From contig CM037869.1 of assembly GCA_021292105.1 (NCBI GenBank), positions 868,001-932,000 on the forward strand: 64,000 bases of DNA. Direction: 5' to 3'. Each line of letters starts with the position of its first letter. Position 1 is the first letter of the stretch. The notes under the pieces are model-generated. The model was not told the DNA's origin and made no database searches. It worked only from the letters and a program-made list of their open reading frames with translations. Positions 36,090-47,313 of this stretch are shown piece after piece. A program made the position numbers and the translations under genes. The DNA comes from Anadara kagoshimensis (lineage: Eukaryota > Mollusca > Bivalvia > Arcoida > Arcidae).

Positions 36090-36600
36090 CTGGCCTCACT
36101 TCCCTGGTGGAAGTTGACATGTTAACCTAACTTGTCAGTTTCAAAGTTTTTACTTTGCTTCTGGATTGTGATTTGGACATGGATTAGTATGTTTGTTTTG
36201 GATTATTTCGAAACAAGTCTTATTTGTAATTATATGACATACTGCGTCCATCTATACAGTGAGGTACAGTAACAATCTAAAATATGATGTCTGATGTACA
36301 ACACTGGAAATATAACACCTGTCACATTCCTTGTCTCACAACTCAATTTTTGTCAGACAAAATAAAAAAACAAAAACACAATCAATGTCCAAATCACAAA
36401 ATCGATAAAAGTAAAAAAATAAACATAATAATCCATGTCTGAATCACAATCCAGAAGAAAAAAAAAACAACTATGAAACTGGCAAATTAAGTTAGACCGG
36501 TGAACTTTCACCAGGGAAGCCAGGCAGAGTGCTCCAGAAGGGTAAGCACATCCTGTTTATCAAGCTACACTTACCACATGTAAAATCAAAATTGAGAAAG
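36090..36600. mobile_element. Family D, two head-to-head copies forming an inverted pair
   Basis: 36095-36200 carries family D in reverse ('ttgtcagtttcaaagttttt', 'tctggattgtgatttgg'); 36361-36600 carries it forward ('atccatgtctgaatcacaat', 'gctccagaagggtaagcac'). About 160 bases separate them. The pair could fold as a hairpin in the intron between exons 7 and 8. Confidence 0.75.
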
Positions 36601-36875
36601 AAGAAACTATTGTATAAGAAGAAACATTCATGAGGAAGGAACAATCACAATTTTCATGGTGGAACTTGTACCACGAATATATCGTCTCGGGGAAAATTAC
36701 TTTTTCCCTTGGTTACCGGTACCTTGCCCTACAGTTGGAACCGTGAATAATTCTTACTGTGAAATAGTTTCGCAGTTTAAAACCACAAAAGTTTCAGACC
36801 ACTCATATTTCTTCTTATACAGTATGGAACATCAAAGATGAAAATATTTTTGAATACAGAGACATCTTGTCTTAC

Positions 36876-37135
36876 CTTTCTAATACAACAACATGTGTCT
36901 GGTGTATAAAAGGTGTCCTAGGGTTATCTCCCTTTATACAGTCCAGTAACGTTTTTCCCTGTGTATCCCCTGATGATAAATCATCTAGTATTTCCTGCCT
37001 CCCTACATTATGGTCTCGGATAATAGCCTCCATACCTTTCACATCATTTGGGATCTCTGTGTCTTGGAATTTTTTCACTTTGACTTGAACTGCTGTGGAA
37101 ATTTTTTCTGTATTGCTAAGAAATTTTTCAACAGC
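36876..37135 (-). CDS. MCF2L: Exon 7, spectrin-like region, first helix set
   Basis: It encodes AVEKFLSNTEKISTAVQVKV through NPRTPFIHQTHVVVLER (residues about 312-398). 'TEIPNDVKGMEAIIRDHN' aligns with the human DBS 'AETELPNDVQS' segment that begins the spectrin repeat. It is charged and helical with no Pro-rich break until NPRTP. The acceptor is TTGCAG and the donor AG|GTAAGA; phase 0 in, phase 2 out. Confidence 0.93.
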
Positions 37136-37429
37136 CTGCAACAAATAAACAGAAACATATATTAAATGTCTCTTCTTCTAAAGTGATTTCAAATTAAAAA
37201 AAAACAAGCCAATTAAATGTTTTAGTTAGACACCTATAAACAACATAATGTCAAAAACACTAAATTTGATTTAACTAATAAATAATAATAAAACATAAAC
37301 TTGTAATTTTCTTTCTCATAACAACTTTATATCATACAGCTAAACAAACAAATTACAAAGACAATAAGAAACCAAAGAAATACAGACTTTATACAGAGGT
37401 TCCTTTGGATCAAAACGGCAACTCAAGTG

Positions 37430-37640
37430 ACTTGAAAATACAGGTGGACTTATGGAGGTGGTCAGTATAACAGGTTTTATTGTATAGACAGGTGGTCTAC
37501 TTAAAGTGGTCAGTATCATGTATTTTACTATATACGGGTAGGTCTTTATATAACTATGGTTAAAACAGACAATTTTACAGTATAGAAAGGTGGTCTTTAT
37601 TTATAGGTGGTCACTATAACAGGTTTCACTGTACATATAG
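37430..37640. repeat. Degenerate TIR-like repeat
   Basis: Repeated 'aggtggtc' and 'ataacaggtttcactgta' blocks recall a MITE whose ends read 'acagtgaaacctg'. The boundaries are unclear. Confidence 0.4.
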
Positions 37641-37677
37641 ATACAGGGTAGACTTCATGAGAGAGTTCAGTACTTAC

Positions 37678-37794
37678 AGATCGATGTTGTGTCCATTCAT
37701 TGGCATCATACTCTAACACACCCCCTACTTCTCTGGTCAGCTGATGTGGGTCAATGTAATCAAACATTTCCTCAGGACCATTACACAATACAAC
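37678..37794 (-). CDS. MCF2L: Exon 6, end of Sec14 domain
   Basis: It encodes VVLCNGPEEMFDYIDPHQLT, then REVGGVLEYDANEWTQHRS. 'YID..QLT.E.GG.L.YD...W' is the conserved end of the Sec14 domain in MCF2-family and Trio-like GEFs. The acceptor is TTATAG and the donor TCT|GTAAGTA, phase 0. A degenerate TIR-type repeat starts about 35 bases downstream in the intron (37430-37640). Confidence 0.95.
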
Positions 37795-37916
37795 CTATAA
37801 AACAATATAAATTTGTTCAGTTTATACAAATCAAAAACAGTAACATGGACAGTGTTGTATTCTGTCTCTTAATATAAACTATGAAAACTACATTATATTA
37901 TCCTCTAAAAACAATG

Positions 37917-38258
37917 AACCACTGCGGTAGCTCAGTTGGTAAAATGCTTGCTCTGCAATTTGGAGGTTGTGGGTTCGATCCCCTACCAGGTCTGACCCAA
38001 GACTTGTAAATGGGTAGTGTCTGTTCTTTCGCCAAGCACTCAACATCACAAAATTAAATTCAAGGTTCTTTCAGATAGGAACTTAAAAAAAACAAAGTCC
38101 TGTGTCACGGTAGGCACGGCAGGATAAAGAACCCTGCTGTATAGTATCATCAGCACAATGCATAAGCAAAAATTCTGCACCTTTGCCTATAGCTGGTGAC
38201 ATCTCAGTATAAGTAAAATATTCTTGACTGGGACATTAAACACCATTACTCGACTCAA
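37917..38258 (+). mobile_element. tRNA-derived SINE family 1, best-preserved copy
   Basis: The A-box-like 'tagctcagttggtaaaatg' and B-box 'gggttcgatcccc' are 30-odd bases apart, giving an intact-looking pol III promoter. The body runs 'ccaggtctgacccaagactt', 'aaattctgcacctttgcct', and the tail 'cttgactgggacattaaac' and 'accattactcg'. It is about 340 bp and lies in the intron between exons 5 and 6. Confidence 0.9.
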
Positions 38259-38672
38259 CTCTCTAAAAACTTTGATTCACGGCAAATTTCATCTTACACT
38301 TTCATATCGGAGTATAAAATCAAGGATTTCAACCCAGAGCAACATACTCTGTTACAACTCAATACCATTTTACATTATAATATGTTTGTTTTATAATCAG
38401 AAAGCTGCTAGAAAGGTGTAATATCAAATGCAAGTACAAATATTGTTGTTGTTATTGAATGTTGTGTAACATGGACATGCAAATTTTCAGTAACGACTAG
38501 ATACAAGTAAGTGAAAAATATCAATCTTTATTAAAGTTTATTTGATTTTCTATGGAAACAGTAGAATCTAAAATTCCATTTATGAATACATCAAGTATCC
38601 TCTATATTTGTACAAGCATCCTATCTATCTATATATATTCAATAATGTCTACAATAATTTATAACATTTTAC

Positions 38673-38786
38673 CTTAAATTCAAGTTCTTCTTTCACAAAT
38701 TTGGACTTTGAATCTGCAAATGCTCTCTGGAAAAATCCATGAGGTTGTAATAAAAACACCACTTGTATATGCTTGGGGAAAAAGCC
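38673..38786 (-). CDS. MCF2L: Exon 5, Sec14 domain
   Basis: It encodes GFFPKHIQVVFLLQPHGFFQ, then RAFADSKSKFVKEELEFK. 'FP..IQ.V..L.P.GFFQR...D' is the typical Sec14 strand-helix of Dbl/Trio-type GEFs. The acceptor is ATTTCAG and the donor AAG|GTAAAAT, phase 0 on both sides (38 codons). Confidence 0.95.
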
Positions 38787-39184
38787 CTGAAATAATAATA
38801 AATCAATATTAAATTAAATATTACAAACAAAAGTGTTATGAAACAATATAAATGCTTTAATTCACAAAAATAAAGCTTCATGTACTAAAAAAATGTCTTT
38901 CTGTCTTCAACATTATGGAAAATTATCCAAATAAAAACATTTATTTTAAAAGTTAGACTCTCTCTAAACTTCACATGTAAAAATAGGTCTCTTAATTACC
39001 ATTTAATTAATATAAGAAGCATAGAAAGGTTTTCAAAATTGGACTGAAACAGATCGTGTTGCACATGGAGTGGTAGAAACATGTCACATGACATGGTAGA
39101 TGGTATGTTTTATGGAGAAAAAAAATTTCCTCATTGTTTCTTCAACTAAAAACATCTATCTCAAATATAGAGAACCCAGTATGA

Positions 39185-39315
39185 GAGGGAGTGTCTGTTC
39201 ACTTGCCAAATGTCTGTTTTATTCTGGGAACTCTTGTTTCCTCTACAATTCAAGAACTGACCACTTTAATATAAGTGGAGGAATCTTGACTGGGGCGTAA
39301 AACTCCATTACTCCT
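39185..39315 (+). mobile_element. SINE family 2, 3' part
   Basis: 'ctgttcacttgccaaatgtc', 'ctcttgtttcctcta', then the tail 'cttgactggggcgtaaaact' and 'ccattactcc'. It lies just upstream of the exon 4 donor side. Confidence 0.7.
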
Positions 39316-39371
39316 ACTCCCCTTCTCCTCTAATACATGTATAGGGTGATGTTAGAGGTTAAATGACTTAC

Positions 39372-39462
39372 AGATATTCGTAACAACATTGTCTTTACAG
39401 CTGCCCAACTCTCCTGTCTTCTGTCTAACACTATAACAAATCCCTGTTCTGTCTCATGAAGT
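39372..39462 (-). CDS. MCF2L: Exon 4, Sec14 domain
   Basis: It encodes LHETEQGFVIVLDRRQESW and AAVKTMLLRIS. 'GFVIVLDRR..SWAAVKTMLLRI' is the core beta strand and helix of the Sec14 fold and matches human DBS closely (GFVIVIDRR..W.SVK..L.RI). The acceptor is ATTGTAG and the donor TCT|GTAAGTC, phase 2 in and phase 0 out. All later junctions up to exon 7 are phase 0. Confidence 0.95.
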
Positions 39463-39639
39463 CTACAATACAGAAATAACTTGGTTAACCTTACCACTAT
39501 AATTGTCTGATGTTATTTTGTGTTTAACTTGGTCATTTGCTTGGCACATATATTTATTTGTAGTTTTCATAAGGCTATAGGTTTATTTCCAGATCAAATC
39601 TTGGAAATTTTCAGTTTTGTATATTAACTATATATTAAA

Positions 39640-39883
39640 TACTGTACAGTTTTTTAATTCTGCAGGGATAAAATTTCCCAGTTTAGACGATAGAACTAAT
39701 TCACGGGCATAAAATTTTGTGGTGCAATGACCGATGTTAACAATTTTCTATATAGATTATCTAAGCCTAAATTTAATGGATGCTACATGAAAATATTCAT
39801 TTGGTATTTAATTTCGCGATATTAAGTCAAACTGCGAATATAGCAAAATTAAATCCCCAGTGAATAAAAGCAACTATACAGTA
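39640..39883. mobile_element. MITE family F
   Basis: Ends 'tactgtacagtttt' and 'caactatacagta'; the interior shares 'ataaaattttgtggtgca' and 'gaaaatattcatttggtatt' with 12180-12400. Confidence 0.75.
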
Positions 39884-40047
39884 TGTCTACATAAGACCAG
39901 TGACATCCTCTTGTTTTATGGAAGGGGATTTATGTAATTTTGGTCCAAAAGAGAAGCATGATTATAATATTTCTAAAGAATCATAACTTCCAGAAAAGTA
40001 AATTGAATAAAATTCTACTTGTAATAAATTTTATTATGAAAACTTAC

Positions 40048-40162
40048 GCAGGTACATAACACAGGTAACTAACGAGTTTTCTGTAATCATCTTCAGGTAT
40101 ATCTTGTTGTTTGGGGTTTTCTGGAAATGTCATGATAGGTGCTCCATTCTTGGCTTTCCCAC
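40048..40162 (-). CDS. MCF2L: Exon 3, Sec14 domain
   Basis: It encodes GKAKNGAPIMTFPE, then NPKQQDIPEDDYRKLVSYLCYVPA. 'GAPIMTFPE' corresponds to the first strand of the Dbl-type Sec14 fold ('G.PI.TFP'), followed by the helix 'DDYRKLVSYL'. The acceptor is ATTACAG and the donor GC|GTAAGTT; phase 1 in, phase 2 out. Confidence 0.93.
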
Positions 40163-40604
40163 CTGTAATATATGTACAACCAATGTTAATAAATGTATAC
40201 ATATAGAACAATCTATAAATCTTCAATTTACCTTATTGCATTTGATAACAAACAACTAGACAACACCTAACCATGATGTAAATTACACAATATCTGAGTG
40301 ACGGAAGACTGAGGTTTTTTCAAAAAGTCTTTTTTCATTTTCTGTGGGAGAAAGTCTTTGTTTTTGCTGTGTAGACAAAGAATTCTCTGAGATAAGGCTG
40401 TTCCTTTTTCATGTAGTAGCAAAACCTCAGAGTCAGTTTCAATAATAGAGAATACAGACATTTAATATTTACACTAGGAGGCATGGTCGAACACATTTTT
40501 TGTATACTGTAAGGGAGATAACTCATTAATGACCTACAACATCTATTTCTGCAGTTATGTCCTTTATACAATAAGGGAGACAATAATCTTAATTGATTGA
40601 TTTA

Positions 40605-40941
40605 TTGATTAATGAGATTCTACTTCCCAGTCAGAAATATTTTAATTATATCAAGACTTCACCAGTTGCAGGTGAAGTGGCAAAAAGTTTTCACCTTTGC
40701 AGTGTGTTCAGGGAAATGTGCAGGGAGGGTTCTTCAATGTACCATGCCTGTCGTGCGGGATAGTGGGTTTTAAATCTCTTCCAAAGATTCCTGTGACTTT
40801 TATTTCTAAATACTGAGTGGTTGGCGAAAGAACAGTCACTACTTTTTCTCAAGTTTTGTTCAGAACAGGCCTGCATCCAAACCCATGACCTCCAACACTC
40901 CAACATACAAAGTGAACACACTACTAAATGAGCTACTGTAT
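40605..40941 (-). mobile_element. tRNA-derived SINE family 1
   Basis: Tail 'tacttcccagtcag', body 'cttcaccagttgcaggtgaa', 'aggtct'-type middle, and head 'ctactaaatgagctactg'. It lies in the intron between exons 2 and 3, close to the exon 2 donor. Confidence 0.75.
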
Positions 40942-40998
40942 TGGTTAAAACAACATATGAGTTACAATATTTGTTGCTAGTTGTAAAAATACCCTTAC

Positions 40999-41085
40999 CT
41001 GAGACAAATGCATATTTTGATTGTAATAAGGAAGCTACATCTAAGACACTATATGGACACAGGGGCTCTCCCATCACATCTCCTT
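40999..41085 (-). CDS. MCF2L: Exon 2, start of Sec14/CRAL-TRIO domain
   Basis: It encodes EGDVMGEPLCPYSVLDVASLLQ SKYAFVSG, matching the DBS-type Sec14 opening '(I)xDVxxLLxxKxAFxSGG'. The acceptor is TATTTTCAG and the donor G|GTAAGGG; phase 1 in and phase 1 out. The GG pair that opens the first Sec14 strand is split over the exon 2/3 junction. It lies 10.6 kb from exon 1. Confidence 0.88.
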
Positions 41086-41189
41086 CTGAAAATATAAAAC
41101 AAAAAAAATTTTATATACAGAAACAGGCATTTTACATAATTGAAATATTAGCGGTGTAGTGTTTGTTCAAGTAATTGAAATAACAGTAA

Positions 41190-41470
41190 AAATAAAAAAC
41201 AAACATACTTATCCATGTTCAAATCACAATCCAGAAGCAAAGTAAAAACTTTGGAACTGACAAGTTAGGTTAGACACATGAACTTTCACCAGAGAAGTGA
41301 GGCCGGGTGCTCCGGAAGGATAAGCACCTCCTGTTTAGCTAGCTACACCCACCACATGTGTAATCAAAATTGTGTGAAAGGAACATGGAACTATGAGACG
41401 TCAAATATATCCAATTAAGGCAATCCTAGACACAGAGACATCAAACTTATCAACAATACTGTGATGATGG
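41190..41470 (+). mobile_element. Family D dispersed repeat, long copy
   Basis: 'atccatgttcaaatcacaat', 'gacaagttaggttagacac', 'agtgaggccgggtgctccgg', 'agctagctacacccacca' and 'gacacagagacatcaa'. It matches 63145-63430 along its whole length and lies about 100 bases upstream of exon 2. Confidence 0.85.
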
Positions 41471-42360
41471 CCATAAAACTTTTTGAGGGCCTTGATAAGC
41501 CTAGGCATGCAATATCCCTGAGTCAACAATTTATTTGCAAGCAGCCGTCTTCATTCTAAAACCTTGATTCAATGCCATAATTATTTAGTCAAATTATGTT
41601 ATTATAAAAGGATTTGGTGATAAATCAATGGAGGTATATACAAGGAAAACATATATCAAAGCTTATACAAAGAAATTAGTTTTGGAACTTAAATAATAGT
41701 GTGGCAATAAGCAAGGTGGCAAAGTAATCGATGGGCATTGTAATACGGTTTTCCTGTGAAACATGGTCAGTCATTTCAACAAGATACACAATCATTATCA
41801 ATCAAGAAAATTGAAGGTTTCATATATCAAACACAGAAATATCCAGTTCATGTCCAATTCACAATTACAAGTCCTATATGTTATGAAAATTTCATTTGAC
41901 ATCATACTGTGGTAAATTCTTTAACCCTTGGTTTTGTGTGTTGTTTTATCTCTTTCTGATTTTGTTGTTTACATTTACAAGATAAAACTATCAATAATCA
42001 TATAAATATAAGTTACTGAATAAGTGTTACCCAAAACCTGTCTAAACTCAGACATTTCTTTCTTATCTTGCTCAGTCTGTTTCAATCGCTTTTAATTGTA
42101 AGCATCATCTGCAGCAGCCACAGATGGCTTACTCTTTTTTTTAACTCTACAGAGGGGCATGTCTTTAAGGTGCAATGAGACACGGAACCTCGGTTTTGAG
42201 TCTCATCCAAAAGACTTTACTAGTAATCCCCCGTTCTACTGGTACATACTATTTATATGGTAACTGATACCGTAACAAGTGTTACCCCTAATTTAAACTG
42301 AACAAATTCTTCAGCCATAAAGTTTGGAAGGATGTACTCTATATAATAACAACATGTTAC
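41471..42360. other. Intronic stretch, nothing firm
   Basis: AT-rich. 41585-41725 weakly resembles 48240-48380 ('gtgatttggtgat', 'agtgtggcaataagcaa'), a possible unnamed repeat. Confidence 0.4.
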
Positions 42361-42530
42361 AACCCCGCCCCCTACACACACACACACTACTAACCCCCCT
42401 ACCCCACTAACACATACCAACTCATGTCACCAACCTGCTACACACAATCCACCATCCAACACACATCATCACCCCCTCCCAGCCACACACAGCTCTCCCA
42501 TCCCACCCTGCACAGACACCATCTCATTTA
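42361..42530. repeat. Strand-asymmetric C/CA-rich tract
   Basis: About 170 bases very poor in G on the plus strand, with CACA and CCCC clusters ('cccctacacacacacacac', 'ccccctaccccactaac'), set in AT-rich flanks. Confidence 0.8.
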
Positions 42531-42539
42531 CTACCTGTA

Positions 42540-44520
42540 TTTTCCTCACTCTATATAAATTTTCAGTACATGTAATATCCTGTATCAGATAGCTGTACAC
42601 ATGTGTAGATTATCATGAATTTGTTACAGTCACTGAACACAGAAATTCAAGATATCCACAAAATATATCCACTAAAGATGTTACAATATTTGATCCGGTA
42701 GTGTGAAAAATAATATGTCATTCCTCGTATACCGGTACCCACTCACAGTCCACTATGACAAATATTAAATAAATGGACTTAAGTATACAATATAAAGTTA
42801 ACTTTATTGGCAAACACTATATATAATATCTACCCTATATAAACATCTTACCCCGATTTTTAATCTTGATCACTTGAACTCTTACCTAAATCTATATTAA
42901 ACATTGGTGATTTCCATTTGATCATCTTCATGTGATAATACACAAAATCAAAAATCAACGAACTGGAGAAAATTCAAATTTAAATCTTATCAAGACCTAT
43001 ATATATGTACTGGTCGGTATATATTAGTTTTACTACCTGGTATGACATTTGTGAGAAGATCATCTATATATACCCCAATAAAAACCCACTTATAAATAAC
43101 TTGTTTGCAATTTTATTCATATACTGTGCAATATTCAAATTTTTACCAAGTTTTATATTCAAAACTGTTTTAACATTTTTTTTATCAAAATTCAAAAATT
43201 TAAAAATAAACTTCAGTCTCAAAGATACAAGAAATATTCTGGCGAAATGTAAGTTGACTATTAAATGTTAGAAATAACTTGCAACTAGTTGTGAGATTAA
43301 TTTATTTTATTTAAATTAAAAAAGGGAAGGCAACAGAGAGAACAATTATCCAGAGCTTGTTTTTATTATTTCATGCAAATATTTTAATTATGAAAAATCC
43401 TGTGCCATTAACATTAGTTATAAGTTTGTCACTTTTAGTAATGTCTATCATATGATAATGATGACCATTTTTATTGTATGTGATTTATTCAGTTTTAATA
43501 TTAAATCACAGGAATAAAACTCAATAAATTACACAACTACTATAAGATTTTAACTCTAACCATGCAACATCTGTATTTCAAATTTCCGAAAAACAAAAAC
43601 AACTTGTTCCAATCAACAGATCCTCAAAATTTGCTGAAAATATATAGTATTTGTTTCTGGCTTGTAAAATAAATTAAGGAATAATTTGAAAAGATGTACC
43701 TTTATTAAAACCACCGAAATGTGTTCAAATCAAGACAATTATATTGGGTCAAATACTCTAAAAACTGATAATTTTTCTGCCAAGTCAGTATTATGACATT
43801 TGTATTCTTACCATATAAATCACATGTGTTTGAATGTAAATATACCATACTGGTAACATTCTATACTCTGTAATTTACAGTTGGGAGCTTATACCTACCA
43901 TACTACATGTGTACAAAAGGTGTAAATAATTCAGGTAAAAATTAAAAATAAATGCAGATATCAAAATAATGTGATACCCTAGAGGTAGGATTCCTGTTAA
44001 ATGTTTTGCATGGTTACTCAATTGTTAAACATATAAATAAATGAAATAGGTATAAATAGCCTGCAGCTGATTTCCTAAGCTGATGGACGTTTCATGTCAA
44101 TTTTTAATATTTTTGTTAATGTCTTTTTTTGGTCAACAAATATCAAAGACATGGACATACCTTATATTTTAACTGGGGCAAATTTTATTAAAGGGGGATA
44201 ACTCAGGATAAGCAATGGATTTAGGATTCAAGGTTTGTGGATTCTAGTATGAGCTTGAATGTGTATTGTCATTCACTGAGCAAGACATTAAATTCCATAT
44301 TGTTCCAGCTCATTATGATGATAAAACAAATGATAGTAGCAGATATCATTGTGATGACCTTGTGTGCCATCCATTTCAAAGAGAGTCATTCGCTGTTACT
44401 TCCCACCACACAAACTGACTCTGACAACCACTGAAGACTTGAAAAAAGTTCATCTTTAATCAATTGTTACATAACCTTGGACTTAGATACAACTGACAGT
44501 TGTTACTAAATAACGAATTA
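42540..44520. other. Intronic stretch, nothing recognised
   Basis: AT-rich with no identifiable ORF or repeat family; the plus-strand ORF at 43005-43271 is low-complexity AT sequence. Confidence 0.5.
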
Positions 44521-44529
44521 AGGTTACAT

Positions 44530-44842
44530 CTGAAATCTTTTAATCAACACACAATAACTGAAATCTTTTAATCAACACACAATAACTGAAATCTTTTAAT
44601 CAACACACAATAACTGAAATCTTTTAATCAACACACAATAACTGAAATCTTTTAATCAACACACAATAACTGAAATCTTTTAATCACACACAATAACTGA
44701 AATCTTTTAATCAACACACAATAACTGAAATCTTTTAATCAACACACAATAACTGAAATCTTTTAATCAACACACAATAACTGAAATCTTTTAATCAACA
44801 CACAATAACTGAAATCTTTTAATCAACGTACAATAACTGAAA
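44530..44842. repeat. 28-bp minisatellite, about 11 copies
   Basis: The unit 'tgaaatcttttaatcaacac' plus 'acaataac' recurs every 28 bases. One copy near 44690 is two bases shorter; the last copies drift ('aacgtacaataac'). Confidence 0.95.
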
Positions 44843-45267
44843 TCAATATTTTCAATCTTAGAGCTGGCAAAAGTTTATAGAGAAAAGCTAGATAATAGAT
44901 CGTTATAGCTAAATGAGATGTACTTCATAAAAAAACAGTTTTTCCTTGAATCACGCCACAACAAAAAAGATTTACATTTCAAAAAAAGTCCAAGGCCCTT
45001 GGCATATTTAATTATTAAACTGGTACCATCCAGAGAAAACTATAAAGAAGCATCACAGAAGCAGAACTGCTTACAATGATGTCTATCTATGCCAAATGTC
45101 TGGCAAGAAATGGTCAATATGACTTTTGGATATATAGTTGTATAGCTACTATATAATTATCAACTCTTGGCCATCTAGCAAGAAATGGTGAACTCTGTCC
45201 AACAAACCTAAAGATATTGGCATTGTTTAGATGAAATGTTTCCCAATATGTAGACTTCATCGATTTT

Positions 45268-45655
45268 AGAGAGACCGTGGTGGCCTAATGGATAAGACGT
45301 CAGTCTACAGATCCAGGGTCTCTCACCGCTGTGGGTTCGAGTCCTGCTCAAACCACATATGGGAAAGTAAATTTTCCTTGCCATTGGCCTTAATTGGTTC
45401 ACAGGTGTCAGTATAATCTGACTGTGTGAGTGGTACGCTTGTCTGTCACGTACTGACTTGGGTGGCTAACAGCTTTAAGTGACCAAGAGTGCCCACTGGT
45501 ACACGGTAGACCATAAAACACACTCACACTTCACATAAATACACAGACTTGTTCATAGATTCATCCATAAATATTAATAAATTAGTTCTCGTCGTGAATA
45601 GCTGAAAAATTGCTGATGCGACGTTAAGCAACATTCAACAAACCTTCCCTCTTTG
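45268..45655 (+). mobile_element. tRNA-derived SINE family 3, about 390 bp
   Basis: The head holds A-box-like 'tggcctaatggataag' and B-box 'gggttcgagtcct'. The body has 'ccattggccttaattggttc'. The tail 'aaattgctgatgcgacgtt' and 'aagcaacattcaac' is a 3' end I associate with molluscan SINEs. Confidence 0.85.
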
Positions 45656-45987
45656 GATAAGACATTCGATTCAAGATAATTATGAGATACTCTAGTCAAA
45701 TCACACACCAAACAAACTTAGCTTCAGACACTGATTGAAACAAATAAACAAACATCATATTTACCAAATATTCAGTGAAATAGTATGAGAATTAACTAAA
45801 ACAATTACTATTCTGACATAACTCTCACTTATCCCCTTCCATCACATGATTACAGACAGATATAGTAATTATATACAGCTATTTATAAACCAGGATTTTA
45901 TTTGATTCCAAAATGTCCCAGAACGCAGAGAAAATCAATGTAGTGCTATAATCATAGTGAACGATTTGTTATCCTCAATGACTTATA

Positions 45988-46202
45988 TACTGTATAGACC
46001 TGTCTAAAGTTTAACACTAACCTAACAAATAAGTGTCAAATTGGCTTCTCATTTCCGCCCCTATATAACAGCAGCTTTTCTATCTCTCGGCAGTTTTTCG
46101 GTCATGAGCTACCCTTATCTTGGTTACTAGGCAGCAGTGCTTGGGGTCTTTTTTCCCTTATTTTATCATAGTGTTAAACTTTTGACAGGCCTGTACTGTA
46201 GG
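45988..46202. mobile_element. MITE family B
   Basis: Ends 'tactgtatagacctgtct' with 'aaagtttaacact', and 'agtgttaaacttttgacagg' with 'cctgtactgta', form an inverted pair. Confidence 0.85.
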
Positions 46203-46457
46203 ACCCATTACATTTCAGTATGTATGGTTCTATCCTGTACCAATCCTGTAATACTCAGTGTGATACTTTATATGATACATGTATATTGTATATAAAAACA
46301 TCCCTATATTAACATCATTATGACAACAAGTCTTCAGAGGATATAGGAGACCAATGGAAAGTAGGTCTGAAAATATTGTCAGAGAAATATTAATATCTGT
46401 AAGCCATAATAAGGTTCAACATTATTGGCTAAATTAATTTTATAGAGTGCCTAAGCT

Positions 46458-46877
46458 TCAAAAGTGGAAAGCTGAGTTAATGAGTTGGAGTTTGCTTGAT
46501 GAGTTGGAGTCTGAGCTTGTGTTATGAATAGGAGACTGAGCTTGTGTCATGAGTGGAAGACCAAGTTTGTTAACAAGTTGATGCTCAGGTTCTGTCCATG
46601 TATCTAGGTCATCAAAACCTTTTAACACTTCAGGTAAACATCGGTATTCAGACTCATGTCTGATCACATCATACAAGCAAGATAAAACCTTTAAGTGGCC
46701 ATCAGTCTGTTCTTTTACCTTTCTGGGCCCAAGTATCAAAAGGGCCAGATGGTGAGTTGATATGGTAGAGGAAACGGGAGTACCAGCATTAACCTTCCTT
46801 AATCCTAGTTTCATGAGGGGCAAGCAGCGAGTTCTGAAATGGTGGAAGAAACAGGAGTACCAAGACTTAATAACCAA
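46458..46877 (-). pseudogene. Unrecognised 139-codon ORF, partly SINE-derived
   Basis: Its N-terminal third overlaps SINE-like sequence (a 'gatatggtagaggaaac' type block at 46755-46780). The C-terminal 80 codons contain a protein-like run, LKVLSCLYDVIRHESEYRCL then PEVLKGFDDLDTW, with ordinary amino-acid balance, before a stretch of short repeats (SSDSNSSSKLQ). I do not recognise it. It sits in the 10.6 kb intron of the DBS-like gene on the same strand, so a cassette exon or a retroelement remnant are both possible. No clear splice sites frame it. Confidence 0.25.
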
Positions 46878-47313
46878 ACTTCAGCAAGTAGGCTGACAAA
46901 CTTTCTGCCCTTAGTGGAAATTAAATCTATGGCAAGAGATAACAATGCATAAAACCACTTGACCACCAAAGACTGTATGCCCTTTCCGAACTAAAGTATC
47001 ATATCAAACTTTCTATGTGTTTATAATTACAAACAATATGATAACTATCTGTAATATAAACACTACTATTTTAGTATGAGTATTGTCCCAGGCTGGTGTA
47101 TGATATTGATTTTGTTAAGTCTCAGCCTGGGATGATGGCTAAATGACTCATCATATAAACTTATATACAATCAGAAATCATTCATCTATGTATAAACAAC
47201 ATCTGTAACTATAACATATATATAAGTTTTTTATACTGGACACATAGTTGACAGTTAATATATAAGTATTCTTTGTGTCTCTATGGTATTAATCATAAGG
47301 ATTATTTATTACA

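Noticed and set aside
37917..37992. Possible functional tRNA gene
   Set aside because: A- and B-boxes are present, but the arms do not pair as a proper cloverleaf and the unit continues into a repeated SINE body and tail.
43005..43271. 88-codon plus-strand ORF rich in Phe, Ile and Lys
   Set aside because: AT-driven low-complexity translation in an intron.
45268..45355. Possible functional tRNA gene
   Set aside because: It has a good B-box but is followed by a SINE body and tail that recur at 30720; treated as a SINE head.
46945..47160. Inverted-looking 'gtcccaggctgg' and 'tcagcctgggatgat' pair near 47087-47135
   Set aside because: It is short and imperfect; not enough to call an element.
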